A stretch of DNA of 64,000 nucleotides from Mycolicibacterium komossense (GCF_025822605.1 NZ_JACKTY010000024.1:1-64000), one strand, 5' to 3'; counted from the first letter of the stretch, positions 15,917 through 25,510 are shown. Translations and numbers: made by a program. Notes: generated by a model from the sequence alone, not told the origin.

Positions 15917-17280
15917 TGGCCTGCCTCCGGGCTGGCGGGGGGCACCTCACCGGGCGCCAGAGAAAGCACCGGCGTGGGGGTGGACGCCGGCGCGACGTCG
16001 GCGGGTGGGCCGGGCGGCGGACCACCAGGCGGGGGCGCGGGCAGCGGCTCCCGGTAGGGATAACAACCGGTCGGACCTGGCAGCGGTAAGCCAGCCGGCC
16101 CACAGCCTGGGTCCCCTGGATTGCCGGTGATCGCATCGGGCAGTGTCAGTTTCGGGTCGCCTCCCTGGCCAGTCCGCGGGTACGGCACCGGCAGTGCCGG
16201 CGTGCCGGGCTGCCCGACCTGCGGGTCGACGCGCTGCGACGGGAGCAGCACGTTGGGATCGAGACCGAGATCGGAAAACGCGGCATCGATGAACGGCTGC
16301 ACGAACTGGCCGGGCAGCAAGTTGGCAAGGTAGGCCTTGAAGAAGGGGCCCGACCCCACCGACTCCCCCAGCGAGGTCGCGTAATCGCGCAAACCCTTCA
16401 GTGCCTCTTGGATCCTTGTCTTGCGGTTATCGACGATCGTGAGCACACCGTTGAGCCGATCCAGGGCAGGCTTGAGCGTAGTGCGATTGTCGGCGATCAA
16501 TCCCGTGATCTGCTTACTGAGCGCCGAGAAGTTGCTAGAGAGCTGATCCAGTGCGCTGCTTTGACTTTCCAGCTGAACCAACAGGGCGTTGGTATTGGCG
16601 ACCAGGCTGACGATCTCATCGCTGCGCTGAGCCAGAATGCCCGTGGCCTTGCTGGCATTGCCCAGCAACGACCGTAGCTGCGCGTCGCGTTCGTCGAGGG
16701 TTTGGGAGAAGCGCGCAACTCCGTCCAACGCCGCCCGCAGCTGGGGCGGGGTGTCGGCGAAGGTCTGCGACAGCACGGTCAGCGAGCTGGACAGCTGACC
16801 GGTGTTGAGGCCGCTGATGGTCGCCGAGAGGTCTCCGAGCGCATCAGGCAGCTGATACGGCGAGGTGGTTCGCGCGAGCGGAATCGTACCTTGTTGCGTG
16901 CCGTCCCCGATCGGAGTCACTTCGAGCACCTTGGAGCCCAGAAGCGCCTTGGTCTTGATTGCCGCCTCGGAACGATCGCCGACTCGGATGTTGTCATCGA
17001 TGTCAAAAGTGATCAGGGCGTGTGCATCCTGCAGCGAGATGCTCTTGACCTCACCCACCTTGAAACCAGCAACCTGCACTGCTGCACCGGTTTTCAAGCC
17101 GCCCGCGTCGGCGAAACTCGCCGAGTAGGTGCGTCCCTGGGCATATGACACAACGGTGCGGAACTGGAGAGCACCGATGACCAGTGCCGCCAGCACGACG
17201 GCACCGATGACACCGAGCACGACGGGATTGCGCTCGGCGAACGGCTTCATCGGTTCCCGGTTGCCGAAAGGCTTCTTCAT
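15913..17280 (-). CDS. mceC: Mce-family protein, MceC position
   Basis: The predicted protein is 455 residues from the ATG at 17280, whose ATGA overlaps the mceB stop; the longer frame upstream is inside mceB. It has a basic N-terminus, a transmembrane anchor (about 17-38), an MCE domain (about 45-130, AGGLKTGAAVQVAGFKVGEVKSI), a long coiled-coil-like helical region with repeated Leu/Ser/Gln heptads (about 160-310), and an extended Pro-rich tail after about residue 360. Long Pro-rich tails are usual for MceC/MceD subunits. Confidence 0.88.
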   Translation of the reverse strand: MKKPFGNREPMKPFAERNPVVLGVIGAVVLAALVIGALQFRTVVSYAQGRTYSASFADAGGLKTGAAVQVAGFKVGEVKSISLQDAHALITFDIDDNIRVGDRSEAAIKTKALLGSKVLEVTPIGDGTQQGTIPLARTTSPYQLPDALGDLSATISGLNTGQLSSSLTVLSQTFADTPPQLRAALDGVARFSQTLDERDAQLRSLLGNASKATGILAQRSDEIVSLVANTNALLVQLESQSSALDQLSSNFSALSKQITGLIADNRTTLKPALDRLNGVLTIVDNRKTRIQEALKGLRDYATSLGESVGSGPFFKAYLANLLPGQFVQPFIDAAFSDLGLDPNVLLPSQRVDPQVGQPGTPALPVPYPRTGQGGDPKLTLPDAITGNPGDPGCGPAGLPLPGPTGCYPYREPLPAPPPGGPPPGPPADVAPASTPTPVLSLAPGEVPPASPEAGQ

Positions 17281-18305
17281 CGCGGGGTGCACCTGCCCGT
17301 ATCTTGGCCCGCCAGTTTGACGTACACGGGTTGTCCACCCTTTCCGTTGACCTTGAGCACGATGTCGCACATGTAGAAGCTGAAGTAGTCACCAGTCAGT
17401 GCCTGGCGGCCGAGGACCTTGTAAGCGTCGGGCAGGGTGTTGAGGAAGTCGTCGAAGAAGTCCTTATCGCCTAGCACCGTCGCCGCCACCCGATCGGTCT
17501 GGGTCACCGTTTCCTTGAACGGGGCACGGGCTTGGGTCAGTAAGTCGGTGATGGACGCTGCGGCCGCGTTGGTGTAGGCCAGTCCGTTGCTGAGATCCTG
17601 TTTGCGAGCCGCCAGCCCGCCGACCAGAGACGATAGCGAATCCACTGCCTTGGCGAACTGGTCGCCCTGGCCTGCCAGTGAGCCGAGCACGGTGTTGAGG
17701 TTGACGACTACCTGCCCGATCAACTGATCGCGGTCGGCCAGCGTGCTGGTCAGTGCCGCTGTCTGGGTCAAGAACGAACCAATGGAAGCACCTTGGCCTT
17801 GGAAAGCGGAGATGAGCTCGCCAGATAACGCGTTGACCTGGTTGGGGTCCAAGGCGCGAAACAGCGGGCGGAAGCCGCCGATCAATGCGTCCAAGTCAAG
17901 CGCCGGGGAGGTGTGATCCAAACCGATAGTGGCGTGTTCGGGCAGCCGTTTGGTGCCCCCCGCCCCCTCGAGCAACTCGAGATACCGCCCGCCGATCAGG
18001 TTGTCGTAGTGGATGGCGGCGCGGCTGCCATCGGTCAGGAAGACCCGATCATTGGCGGTGAACTCCACCGATGCGGTGCTGTCGGCGTTGACCGAAATGT
18101 GGGTGACCTTACCCACTTCGACACCGGCTACTCGGACGAAGTTTCCTCCTGCCAGCCCGCTGACATTCTTGAACACCGCTGTATAGGTCTTACCGTCCTC
18201 GAAACGGAACTGCGCGTATATCGCCAGCAGCGCAAAGGTTCCCAACAAGCAGACCACGACGAAGACACTCAGGCGCGCAACAGCACCGGACAGGTTGTCT
18301 TTCAT
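17277..18305 (-). CDS. mceB: Mce-family protein, MceB position
   Basis: The predicted protein is 342 residues from the ATG at 18305; the ORF extension upstream overlaps the mceA tail region in another frame and is rejected. It has a transmembrane anchor (about 10-32, FVVVCLLGTFALLAIYAQF), an MCE domain (about 38-120, GGNFVRVAGVEVGKVTHI) and a helical domain. A conserved Cys near the C-terminus (FYMCDIV) and a terminal Cys (GRCTPR) are typical of B subunits. A 43-bp gap follows the mceA stop, the widest in the operon. Confidence 0.88.
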   Translation of the reverse strand: MKDNLSGAVARLSVFVVVCLLGTFALLAIYAQFRFEDGKTYTAVFKNVSGLAGGNFVRVAGVEVGKVTHISVNADSTASVEFTANDRVFLTDGSRAAIHYDNLIGGRYLELLEGAGGTKRLPEHATIGLDHTSPALDLDALIGGFRPLFRALDPNQVNALSGELISAFQGQGASIGSFLTQTAALTSTLADRDQLIGQVVVNLNTVLGSLAGQGDQFAKAVDSLSSLVGGLAARKQDLSNGLAYTNAAAASITDLLTQARAPFKETVTQTDRVAATVLGDKDFFDDFLNTLPDAYKVLGRQALTGDYFSFYMCDIVLKVNGKGGQPVYVKLAGQDTGRCTPR

Positions 18306-18348
18306 TGCGTCCTTCCCTGGCGGTCGTCGCCTGGCAACGTCGTGCCGA

Positions 18349-19812
18349 TCACGGTGAGGGTGATGCCGGCACCGGCAGCGGGGTGGCCGGTGGATCGGGC
18401 TGGACTTCTGCAGGATTGGGGACCACGAATGGATCCGCCCCCGGCGGTGGCGGCCCTGGTTCCCTCGGCAGACCGGGTGGGGGCGCCGGCGGTAGCCCCG
18501 GGTAGAGCGGGGTGCCGTCGGGGGCGTACATCGGGGCGCCGTAGGCCGGAGCACGCGGGTAAGGAATGGGACCTGGCGCAGGACCCCGATCCTGTCCGCG
18601 CAGCGTCGGAGGTTGGGGTACGCCCCGGGTGGCGGGGAACAGATCGGTGTAGAACGGGCGTCCGATTCCCGGATTGGGCCGGATATCCACCCCGGTACCC
18701 CACCCCGTGTTGGTCACCAGGTCGCGGACCGGAAAGTTCTTCGCGACATCGGGTAGCGAGCCGCAGCCCGGCTTTCCACCGGGTCCACCCTTCGCGCCGA
18801 TGATGGTCAGATTCTCGGGGTAGCGGTACTGGTCCTTGCCGAACAGCAGTGCGGCGTCCACGACCAGAGACTTGCCGTTGTCCCCTCCGGTAATACCGGG
18901 ATAACCGGTATCGAGCAGCGTCTTCGCGCCGACCAAAAGGCAGGTGTATTCCGGATTATACTTGTTCAGCAGCGATGTCGTGGATTGCAGGTCGTTAATC
19001 GCCCGAATGTAGTTGTCACGGTTCGGCGCAAGCAGATTGACACCGCTGTTGGCGAAACCGGTGATGTTGAGCAGCAAGGCGTCCAGCTGCTTGGCTTGCC
19101 GGTTGACGGTATCGCTGGTGGTGTTCGCCGCGTCCAGGGTTGCGAGGATGTTCTGCGCCGACGCACTGTAAGTGTCAGCGAAACCCTTGAGTGAGCGAAA
19201 GTCGGCCCTAATGGTCTCAGATCGCGGATTTAGTTGCAGCAAAACCTCATTGAGCCCCGTGCTGGCTTCGCCGATGCGCTCGCCCTGCCCACGGACGCCT
19301 TGTGCGAGCGCAGACAGGATTGCGTTGAGCTTCGCGGGATCGACCTGGTTGAGCAGACCCACCAGGTTCTCGAACACCGTGTTGACCTCGGTGCTGACAT
19401 TGTCCGATTGCAAGACCGCACCTGAGGCCAGGCGCGTCGCACTGGGATCTGCCGGGTACACCAGCTCTACGTATTTGGCACCAAAGATGGTGGTGGCCTG
19501 AATGCGGGCGGCGACGTTGGCTGGAATGAATTTCAATTGGTCGGGGAACAGATTCAGCTTCAACGTAACTGGAGTGTTGCCGCCGGTGATGGTGCCGACC
19601 TCGCCGACCTGCACGCCGCGCATCTTAACTTTTGCGCCGACCTCCATAACCAGTCCCGCCCGGTCCGAAACCAACGTGACTGGAACGAAGGAACTGAAAC
19701 TCTTGTTGAACGCGCCCATCGTCACGTAGACGAACGCCACGATCACGACCACCAGCGCGAGCGCCGACCAGAGCCGGGACGCTCGGCTTTCACCCCATCT
19801 CGTCGCCGCCAT
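18349..19812 (-). CDS. mceA: Mce-family protein, MceA position
   Basis: The predicted protein is 487 residues from the ATG at 19812, two bases after the yrbEB stop; a TTG at 19818 overlapping that stop (TTGA) is an alternative. It has an anchor at about 14-36, an MCE domain (about 45-125, AGLVMEVGAKVKMRGVQVGEVG) and a helical domain to about 300. A Pro-rich tail from about residue 380 (for example PPAPPPGLPREPGPPPPG) ends the protein. MceA subunits are the first channel component after the two permeases. Confidence 0.88.
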   Translation of the reverse strand: MAATRWGESRASRLWSALALVVVIVAFVYVTMGAFNKSFSSFVPVTLVSDRAGLVMEVGAKVKMRGVQVGEVGTITGGNTPVTLKLNLFPDQLKFIPANVAARIQATTIFGAKYVELVYPADPSATRLASGAVLQSDNVSTEVNTVFENLVGLLNQVDPAKLNAILSALAQGVRGQGERIGEASTGLNEVLLQLNPRSETIRADFRSLKGFADTYSASAQNILATLDAANTTSDTVNRQAKQLDALLLNITGFANSGVNLLAPNRDNYIRAINDLQSTTSLLNKYNPEYTCLLVGAKTLLDTGYPGITGGDNGKSLVVDAALLFGKDQYRYPENLTIIGAKGGPGGKPGCGSLPDVAKNFPVRDLVTNTGWGTGVDIRPNPGIGRPFYTDLFPATRGVPQPPTLRGQDRGPAPGPIPYPRAPAYGAPMYAPDGTPLYPGLPPAPPPGLPREPGPPPPGADPFVVPNPAEVQPDPPATPLPVPASPSP

Positions 19813-19814
19813 GC

Positions 19815-20672
19815 TCAACCCGCCAAGTTGAAGTGGCCGGTCTGGCCATAAATGGCCAGCGAAACAAACAGCACCACCACCGAGGCGGAGATCATCGACG
19901 TGCGTACGGCCCGACCCACCGCCTCACCGACACCGGCCGGACCGCCGGTTGCGTTGTAGCCGTAATAGGTGTGCACCAGCATGATCACCACCGCCATCAC
20001 GAGAGCGAGCACGAAGGACCACAACAGATCTGTCGTGGAGAGAAACGTGTAGAAGTAATGGTCGTAGACACCGGCAGACTGCCCGTAGTAGACAGTGGTG
20101 CCGAACCGGGCGGCGAAGAACGACGCCATCACCGCCACGCAGTACACCGGGATGACCACGACGACCCCCGCAGCCACCCGCGTCGAGGCCAGGTAGGCCA
20201 CCGAGCGGATACCCATCACTTCCAGCGCGTCGATCTCCTCGCTGATCCGCATCGCACCGATCTGCGCGGTCGCGCCCGCACCAATGGTGGCTGCCATCGC
20301 GATACCAGCGGTCAACGGCGCGATCAGTCGCACGTTGAAGAACGCCGAGGCGAATCCGATCAGCGCTTCGACACCCACTTGAGAGAACTGGTTGTAGCCC
20401 TGCACCGCGACCAGCGCGCCGGTCGACAGCGTCAGGAATCCCACGATCGCGGTGGTGCCACCGATCATCACCAATGCACCTGTACCCAGACTCATCTGGG
20501 CAATCAGCCGGATCAGTTCGCCGGTGTACCGGGTGAGCGCATCACCGATGGACAGCACCGTCTTGGCGTAGAACTGCGCCTGTCCGCCGATCCGTTCGAT
20601 GCCATCGACGATGCCTCGTCCCGCTCTAGCGGTGCGTGGAAGTTTCAGCGCCACAGACGATCCCACGCTCAT
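19815..20672 (-). CDS. yrbEB: YrbE/MlaE-family permease B of Mce transporter
   Basis: This 285-residue polytopic membrane protein has about five to six transmembrane helices. The conserved MlaE/YrbE core is seen in GTTAIVGFLTLSTGALVAVQGYNQF and GAGATAQIGAMRISEEIDALEVMGI (the EQ-loop-like helix that contacts the MceG ATPase). It starts within the yrbEA stop (ATGA overlap). Together with yrbEA it forms the permease of the Mce ABC-type lipid importer; the ATPase (MceG/Mkl) is normally encoded elsewhere and is not in this window. Confidence 0.93.
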   Translation of the reverse strand: MSVGSSVALKLPRTARAGRGIVDGIERIGGQAQFYAKTVLSIGDALTRYTGELIRLIAQMSLGTGALVMIGGTTAIVGFLTLSTGALVAVQGYNQFSQVGVEALIGFASAFFNVRLIAPLTAGIAMAATIGAGATAQIGAMRISEEIDALEVMGIRSVAYLASTRVAAGVVVVIPVYCVAVMASFFAARFGTTVYYGQSAGVYDHYFYTFLSTTDLLWSFVLALVMAVVIMLVHTYYGYNATGGPAGVGEAVGRAVRTSMISASVVVLFVSLAIYGQTGHFNLAG

Positions 20673-21436
20673 GGCGTCACCTGGAAGCCAACGGCGGTGA
20701 CAATCACGTTGATCACGAACAGGGCGACGAAGGAGAACACCACGGTCTCGTTGACTGCGTTACCCACCCCAGCGGGGCCACCACCGACCGATGTGCCCAT
20801 GTAGCAGGCAATCAGGCCGGCGGTCAGGCCGAAAAGGGTGGCCTTGATCAAAGCCACCAAGACATCGCTGAGCCCGGTGATCAAGGTCATCCCCGCGACA
20901 AAGGCACCAGGCGTGACGTGCTGGAAGTACACCGAGAAGAAGAATCCGCCGGCCAATCCGACCAGGATCACCAGCGATGACAGCAGCAAGGCGACGGTGG
21001 TGGCGGCGAGCACCCGCGGTACCACCAGCGTCTGGATGGGATTGATCCCCATCACCCGTAGTGCGTCGAGCTCCTCACGGATCGTGCGCGCCCCCAAATC
21101 GGCACACATCGACGTCGCGCCGGCACCGGCGACCACCAGCACCGTCACGATCGGACCCGTCTGATTCACCGTCCCCAGCGACGCGCCGGTCCTGGAGAAG
21201 TCGGCCGCCCCGAACTCCACCAACAACACGTTGAAGGTGAACACCGTCAACACTGTGAACGGGACCGACAAGAACAGAGTCGGCACCAACGACACCCGCG
21301 CAACGAACCACGTCTGCAACAGGTACTCACGCCAGGCAAACGGTCCCCGGAACAAGCACACGAACGTGTCCAGTGCCATTGCGACGAAGCCGCCGAAGCC
21401 CCGAAACGGCTTGGCGGCGATACCGGTCGACACCAT
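20669..21436 (-). CDS. yrbEA: YrbE/MlaE-family permease A of Mce transporter
   Basis: This 255-residue permease is the first gene of the mce operon. The core FGAADFSRTGASLGTVNQTGP and GAGATSMCADLGARTIREELDALRVMGI are the YrbEA-type motifs, with the EExDALRVMGI loop for the ATPase contact. ATG start at 21436. The promoter should lie in the gap from 21437 to 22009. All eight genes overlap or nearly abut, so they form one transcript running to 11998. Confidence 0.93.
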   Translation of the reverse strand: MVSTGIAAKPFRGFGGFVAMALDTFVCLFRGPFAWREYLLQTWFVARVSLVPTLFLSVPFTVLTVFTFNVLLVEFGAADFSRTGASLGTVNQTGPIVTVLVVAGAGATSMCADLGARTIREELDALRVMGINPIQTLVVPRVLAATTVALLLSSLVILVGLAGGFFFSVYFQHVTPGAFVAGMTLITGLSDVLVALIKATLFGLTAGLIACYMGTSVGGGPAGVGNAVNETVVFSFVALFVINVIVTAVGFQVTP

Positions 21437-22009
21437 CTAGCGCACCGTCCGCCGCGTCGGCGTGGGACGGGCCTGAAAGTTTCGGCATCCCCGGACGACT
21501 CGTCGCCCGCTCACAGTAATTGGCATCAACCGACCATGTCCCTCTCCGGCGACGTGTCCACCTGGCCGGGGTTACAGTGATCCGGCTCACTACTGATTTG
21601 AAAGTAAAATAAAAAAACCACCGGAAGGCAAGCGTCGGATAGTTGGGCCGAGTGAACCTCTCGGTGTCGTGCGGACACAGTCTTTTTCTGACGTCGCCGT
21701 CAACCGGATCGACACCCAGCGGATACCTGCCGTGTCACGAATATTGTTGTGATTGATGATTTTTCACAGGAATGACGCGGCCGGTGGCGCGTTTGGGCGC
21801 GGCAACTCCAGCTAGCTGACATGTCCCGCACCGGCGAACCCAGCGGCAGGTGAATGAACGCCCCATTGCGAAGGTAATCTAACCAGCGATAGAAATTATC
21901 GCGGCGCGGATCGCGACTGCCTCGCCCGGATGGATCGCTCCGAGGACCGCTTCCACTTTGAATTACGACATCTGCGCAGGCGTCGCGCCTCGCGATAGGA
22001 GATCAGATC
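21437..22009. promoter_or_regulatory. Divergent intergenic region between the mce operon and the CoA-transferase
   Basis: These 573 bp hold no convincing gene. They include an A-rich tract (GAAAGTAAAATAAAAAAACC, 21600-21619) that stands out in this GC-rich genome and an operator-like site at 21878-21893. The promoters of yrbEA (leftward) and the CoA-transferase (rightward) must lie here. The CoA-transferase has a clear ribosome site (AGGAGATC) just before its ATG. Confidence 0.55.
21878..21893. promoter_or_regulatory. Operator-like inverted repeat, island motif copy 1 (weaker)
   Basis: TCTAA-CCAGCG-ATAGA matches the shared island motif TYTAA-N6-TTARA at nine of ten half-site positions. It lies about 117 bp upstream of the CoA-transferase start. 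Confidence 0.4.
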
Positions 22010-23233
22010 ATGTCCGCCACGTCAGCTGCCGCCACACCGCTAGAGGGCTTTCGGGTCGTCGAGCTCTCCAGTTTCGTGGCCGTCCCCCTGGCCGGAATGA
22101 CCCTGTCACAGCTCGGGTGCGAGGTCATCCGCGTCGACCCGATCGGCGGCGCCGCCGACTACCAGCGGTGGCCCGTGGCCGACAGCGGGGCAAGCATTTA
22201 CTGGGCCGGTTTGAACAAGGGAAAACGGTCGGTCGCTGTTGACCTGCGCTCACCGGAGGGCCAGAGACTCGTGCAGCGACTGGTCACCGAGAGTGGACCT
22301 CACGGCGGGATCTTGATCACCAACGTGGTGGGTCGCGACTGGCATTCGTACGAGGCCCTGGTGTCGATGCGTCCCGACCTGATCCACCTGGAGGTCTCCG
22401 GGCGCGGAGACGGTGGCACCGGCGTGGACTACACCGTGAACGCCGGGGTCGGCTTCCCGATGGTAACCGGGCATCCGTCGGCGCCGGGACCGGTCAACCA
22501 TGTATTACCGGCCTGGGATGTCACCTGCGGACTGTATGCCGCCCTGGCCATCACGGCCGCCGTGCGCCATCGGGAGGCAACGGGCCAGGGCAGCCGAATA
22601 CGGCTACCCCTGGAGGACGTAGCGCTGGCCACCGCAAGCAACCTGGGCTTCCTGACCGAGCCGATGGTCAACGGTACGCAGCGCGAGCGACTGGGGAACG
22701 CGATTTACGGCCAGTACGGCCAGGACTTCACCAGCCAAGACGGGGTCACGTTCATGATCGTAGCCCTCACTGGCCGCCACATCCGCGACCTCGCCAAGGT
22801 CACTGGAACTACCGAGGCTGTTGCCGCCCTTGCCGAAGCGCTTCATGCCGACTTCGCCGACGAGAGCGATCGGTACCGTCACCGCGACGCTCTCACCGCT
22901 CTGTTCACCAACTGGTTCGCAAATCGCCGCGCAGACCAGATCTCGGCGGACTTGTCGACGACGTCGGTTCTGTGGGAGCGCTACCGCACTTTCGCGCAGG
23001 CCGCGATCGATCCACGCGTCACCGACAACCCGCTGTTCACGAGTGTGCGTCAACCCCGGATCGGTGATTACCTCGCTGCCGGCTCACCAGTGTCCGTCGA
23101 CGGTGCCCGCGCAGCAGCGATTGCCGCACCGACGCTGGGCGACGACACGCTCGACGTGCTCACCGAACGCCTGGCGATGTCACCTCACGACGTGCACCGA
23201 CTGCGCGAATCCGGCATCGTCGCCACCGCGTGA
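22010..23233 (+). CDS. CaiB/BaiF-family (class III) CoA-transferase or alpha-methylacyl-CoA racemase-like enzyme
   Basis: The protein is 407 residues. The N-terminal motif LEGFRVVELSSFVAVPLAGM and LGCEVIRVDPIGGAADYQRW (about 11-54), LNKGKRSVAVDLRSPEGQRL (about 68-87) and the Asp170 in LPAWDVTCGLYAALA identify a class III CoA-transferase. Asp170 sits where the catalytic Asp of formyl-CoA transferase lies. The fold also includes alpha-methylacyl-CoA racemases and 2-methylfumaryl-CoA isomerases, and the sequence alone does not separate them. An epimerase role would fit breakdown of methyl-branched acids by this island. It is the first plus-strand gene beside the mce operon. Confidence 0.85.
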   Translation: MSATSAAATPLEGFRVVELSSFVAVPLAGMTLSQLGCEVIRVDPIGGAADYQRWPVADSGASIYWAGLNKGKRSVAVDLRSPEGQRLVQRLVTESGPHGGILITNVVGRDWHSYEALVSMRPDLIHLEVSGRGDGGTGVDYTVNAGVGFPMVTGHPSAPGPVNHVLPAWDVTCGLYAALAITAAVRHREATGQGSRIRLPLEDVALATASNLGFLTEPMVNGTQRERLGNAIYGQYGQDFTSQDGVTFMIVALTGRHIRDLAKVTGTTEAVAALAEALHADFADESDRYRHRDALTALFTNWFANRRADQISADLSTTSVLWERYRTFAQAAIDPRVTDNPLFTSVRQPRIGDYLAAGSPVSVDGARAAAIAAPTLGDDTLDVLTERLAMSPHDVHRLRESGIVATA

Positions 23234-23330
23234 ACATCCGTGAGCGGACGGGCGACAGCGCGCAACTGGGGCTCGCCGTCGCGGTAGCGCCTGCGAGACG
23301 TGCGGGCCTGTGCTGGGTACCATCTGGCTC

Positions 23331-24017
23331 ATGGCACGGGCGAGGGACATCAACAACGCTGTCACCTCGTCGGATGGCGACCGCGACCCGGATTCCAAAT
23401 CGGCGCTGACCCGGCGACGAATACTGGATGCCGCCGCCTACGTCCTCAGCGTGAAAGGCTATGGCGGCCTGAGGTTGACTGACGTAGCTGCCCAGGCCGA
23501 AATTCAGGCACCCGCCATCTACTATTACTTCCCTTCCCGTGAGGACCTCATCGAAGAAGTGATGTGGGCGGGCATCGCCGACATGCGCGAGCATATGGTC
23601 GCAGTTCTCGACGAGCTACCTCCCGGAACATCCGCCCTGGACAGTCTCTTGGCGGCAGTGGAGGCTCATCTGCGCCACGCGCTGGAGATTTCCGACTACA
23701 CCACCGCATCCATCCGTAATGCGGGTCAGGTGCCAGACACCATCCGGAAACGCCAGATTCGCGAAGAGGAACGTTACGGCGAAATATGGCGAGGTCTGAT
23801 CAACGCCCTCGCCCGCGCCGGTGAGCTGCGTGCCGACCTCGACCTGTACATCGCGCAGATGCTCGTCCTCGGTGCTCTCAATTGGACTGTTGAATGGTGG
23901 GACCCTCGCCGCGGTTCGGTCGACGCGGTGGTCGCCAATGCCCAATCCTTGGTTCGCCATGGCCTCTCGCCCAGTGCCACCACCACTGCCACCAGGCGAC
24001 GAAAGAAGCAGCCCTAA
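23331..24017 (+). CDS. TetR-family transcriptional regulator (paralogue 1)
   Basis: The protein is 228 residues from ATG 23331 (a GTG at 23310 in frame is a weaker alternative). It has an N-terminal TetR HTH (about 30-77: TRRRILDAAAYVLSVKGYGG, RLTDVAAQAEIQAPAIYYYF), followed by an all-helical ligand domain with the block EISDYTTASIRNAGQVP (about 117-133) and ALNWTVEWWDP. It is clearly a paralogue of the TetR at 28012, sharing the HTH recognition helix and the ligand-domain block. The C-terminal tail is basic (ATRRRKKQP). It is a candidate repressor of the island motif TYTAA-N6-TTARA. Confidence 0.88.
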   Translation: MARARDINNAVTSSDGDRDPDSKSALTRRRILDAAAYVLSVKGYGGLRLTDVAAQAEIQAPAIYYYFPSREDLIEEVMWAGIADMREHMVAVLDELPPGTSALDSLLAAVEAHLRHALEISDYTTASIRNAGQVPDTIRKRQIREEERYGEIWRGLINALARAGELRADLDLYIAQMLVLGALNWTVEWWDPRRGSVDAVVANAQSLVRHGLSPSATTTATRRRKKQP

Positions 24018-24095
24018 CACCAGCCCCGGATTGCCTTGCCAGCACCCGGATCGCCCCCATCGAACACACTGCGTCGGCGCCACATTGATCGATAG

Positions 24096-24111
24096 TTTAA
24101 TCTGTGTTAAA
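24096..24111. promoter_or_regulatory. Operator-like inverted repeat, island motif copy 2
   Basis: TTTAA-TCTGTG-TTAAA is a perfect 5+5 inverted repeat with a 6-bp centre, 115 bp before the acyl-CoA dehydrogenase start. The centre TCTGTG is identical to that of the copy at 28652. Confidence 0.6.
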
Positions 24112-24225
24112 AACAGGGGGTACGAATCTCGTCAATACGGGTGTGCCCGTGTGCGGCTGATGCCGCGCCCACCACCCACCGCCGTCGACTACATGTAGTT
24201 CCGACGCAACGCCAGGAAGGGCGAC

Positions 24226-25383
24226 ATGACAACAGCATTGGGCATCGAAGAGACCATGCTGGTCGAAACCGTCCGCCAGTTCATCGACCGGGACGTCAAA
24301 CCATCGGTGCGCGAGGTCGAGCACGCGAACGAGTATCCCGAAGTGTGGATCGACCAGATGAAGCGCATCGGCATCTACGGGTTGGCCATCCCGGAGGAAT
24401 ACGGCGGCACACCGGTGTCGATGCCCTGCTACGTCGACGTCACACAGGAGCTCGCGCGCGGCTGGATGAGCCTTGCCGGAGCCATGGGCGGACACACCGT
24501 GGTGGCCAAGCTCATCGGTCTCTTCGGCACCGAGAAACAGAAGCAGACATACTTGCCGGCCATGGCCACCGGCGAGCTTCGGGCCACGATGGCACTGACC
24601 GAACCCGGCGGCGGATCAGATCTGCAAGCCATGACCACAGTCGCGCGCGCCGACGGCGACGACCTGGTGATCAACGGAGCCAAGACGTGGATCAGCAATG
24701 CCCGTAGATCGGGTCTCATCGCCCTGCTGTGCAAGACGGACCCGAGCGCGAAGCCCAAACACAAGGGCATCTCGGTACTCCTGGTAGAGCGGGACACCGC
24801 TGGCCTGTTGGTATCCCGGGATCTACCCAAGCTCGGCTACAAAGGCGTCGAGAGTTGCGAGTTGGCATTCGACGACTGTCGGGTGCCTGCGTCGTCAGTC
24901 CTCGGCGGTGAACCGGGCCGCGGCTTCGCTCAGATGATGAAGGGCCTTGAGACCGGCCGTATCCAGGTGGCCGCGCGGGCACTGGGTGTGGCCACCGCGG
25001 CGTTGGAGGACGCCTTGGCCTATGCCCAGGACCGCGAGAGCTTTGGCCAGCCCATCTGGAAGCATCAGGCTATCGGGCACTACCTGGCCGATATGGCCAC
25101 CAAGCTCACCGCCGCGCGTCAACTCACCTACCACGCTGCAGAACGCTACGACAGCGGGGAACGCTGCGATATGGAGGCCGGGATGGCCAAGTTGTTCGCC
25201 TCCGAGGCAGCCATGGAGATCGCCCTCAACGCGGTTCGCATCCACGGCGGATACGGCTACTCCACTGAATACGACGTCGAGCGCTACTTCCGCGATGCAC
25301 CCCTGATGATCGTCGGCGAGGGCACCAACGAGATCCAGCGCAACGTGATCGCGAGCCAACTTGTCGCGCGCGGAGGGATCTGA
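24226..25383 (+). CDS. Acyl-CoA dehydrogenase (MCAD/SCAD-like)
   Basis: The 385-residue FAD enzyme starts at an ATG with a strong ribosome site (AGGAAGGGCG). The family signatures MALTEPGGGSDLQAM (about 123-137) and the C-terminal VGEGTNEIQRNVIA are present; Glu365 in GEGTNEI is at the place of the classic catalytic glutamate. It would form the trans-2,3 double bond in an acyl-CoA and pass electrons to ETF. A long hairpin terminator follows ten bases after the stop, and an operator-like repeat precedes it, so it may be a single-gene transcript. Confidence 0.92.
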   Translation: MTTALGIEETMLVETVRQFIDRDVKPSVREVEHANEYPEVWIDQMKRIGIYGLAIPEEYGGTPVSMPCYVDVTQELARGWMSLAGAMGGHTVVAKLIGLFGTEKQKQTYLPAMATGELRATMALTEPGGGSDLQAMTTVARADGDDLVINGAKTWISNARRSGLIALLCKTDPSAKPKHKGISVLLVERDTAGLLVSRDLPKLGYKGVESCELAFDDCRVPASSVLGGEPGRGFAQMMKGLETGRIQVAARALGVATAALEDALAYAQDRESFGQPIWKHQAIGHYLADMATKLTAARQLTYHAAERYDSGERCDMEAGMAKLFASEAAMEIALNAVRIHGGYGYSTEYDVERYFRDAPLMIVGEGTNEIQRNVIASQLVARGGI

Positions 25384-25392
25384 AACCTCCGG

Positions 25393-25433
25393 CGCCAAAG
25401 CGGGCCCGGAATGATGCCGGGGCCGCTTTGGCG
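25393..25433 (+). terminator. Hairpin terminator after the acyl-CoA dehydrogenase
   Basis: A 17-bp stem (25393-25409 with 25417-25433, one mismatch) around the loop AATGATG starts 10 bases after the dehydrogenase stop. The arms begin CGCCAAAGCG and end CGCTTTGGCG. Confidence 0.8.
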
Positions 25434-25481
25434 TTCGTCGGCCCAAGCCCTCCCGACGCCCCAGCCACCGGGCACCCCTTG

Positions 25482-25510
25482 TAGTGGGCGGCGCGCCAGG
25501 TGCCCACTAC
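25482..25510 (-). terminator. Hairpin at the 3' end of the ferredoxin reductase gene
   Basis: GTAGTGGGC (25482-25490) and GCCCACTAC (25502-25510) form a perfect 9-bp stem. The right arm includes the TAG stop of the minus-strand reductase, so this is probably its own terminator, back to back with the plus-strand one at 25393. Confidence 0.55.

Noticed and set aside
11998..21436. Assigning the operon to Mce1, Mce2, Mce3 or Mce4
   Set aside because: Subunit order is clear, but paralogue number cannot be decided by eye. MceF looks unlike Mce4F as I remember it, yet no alignment was possible.
23310..23330. GTG start upstream of the first TetR gene
   Set aside because: It adds seven residues not seen in the paralogue. 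The ATG at 23331 is the better start.
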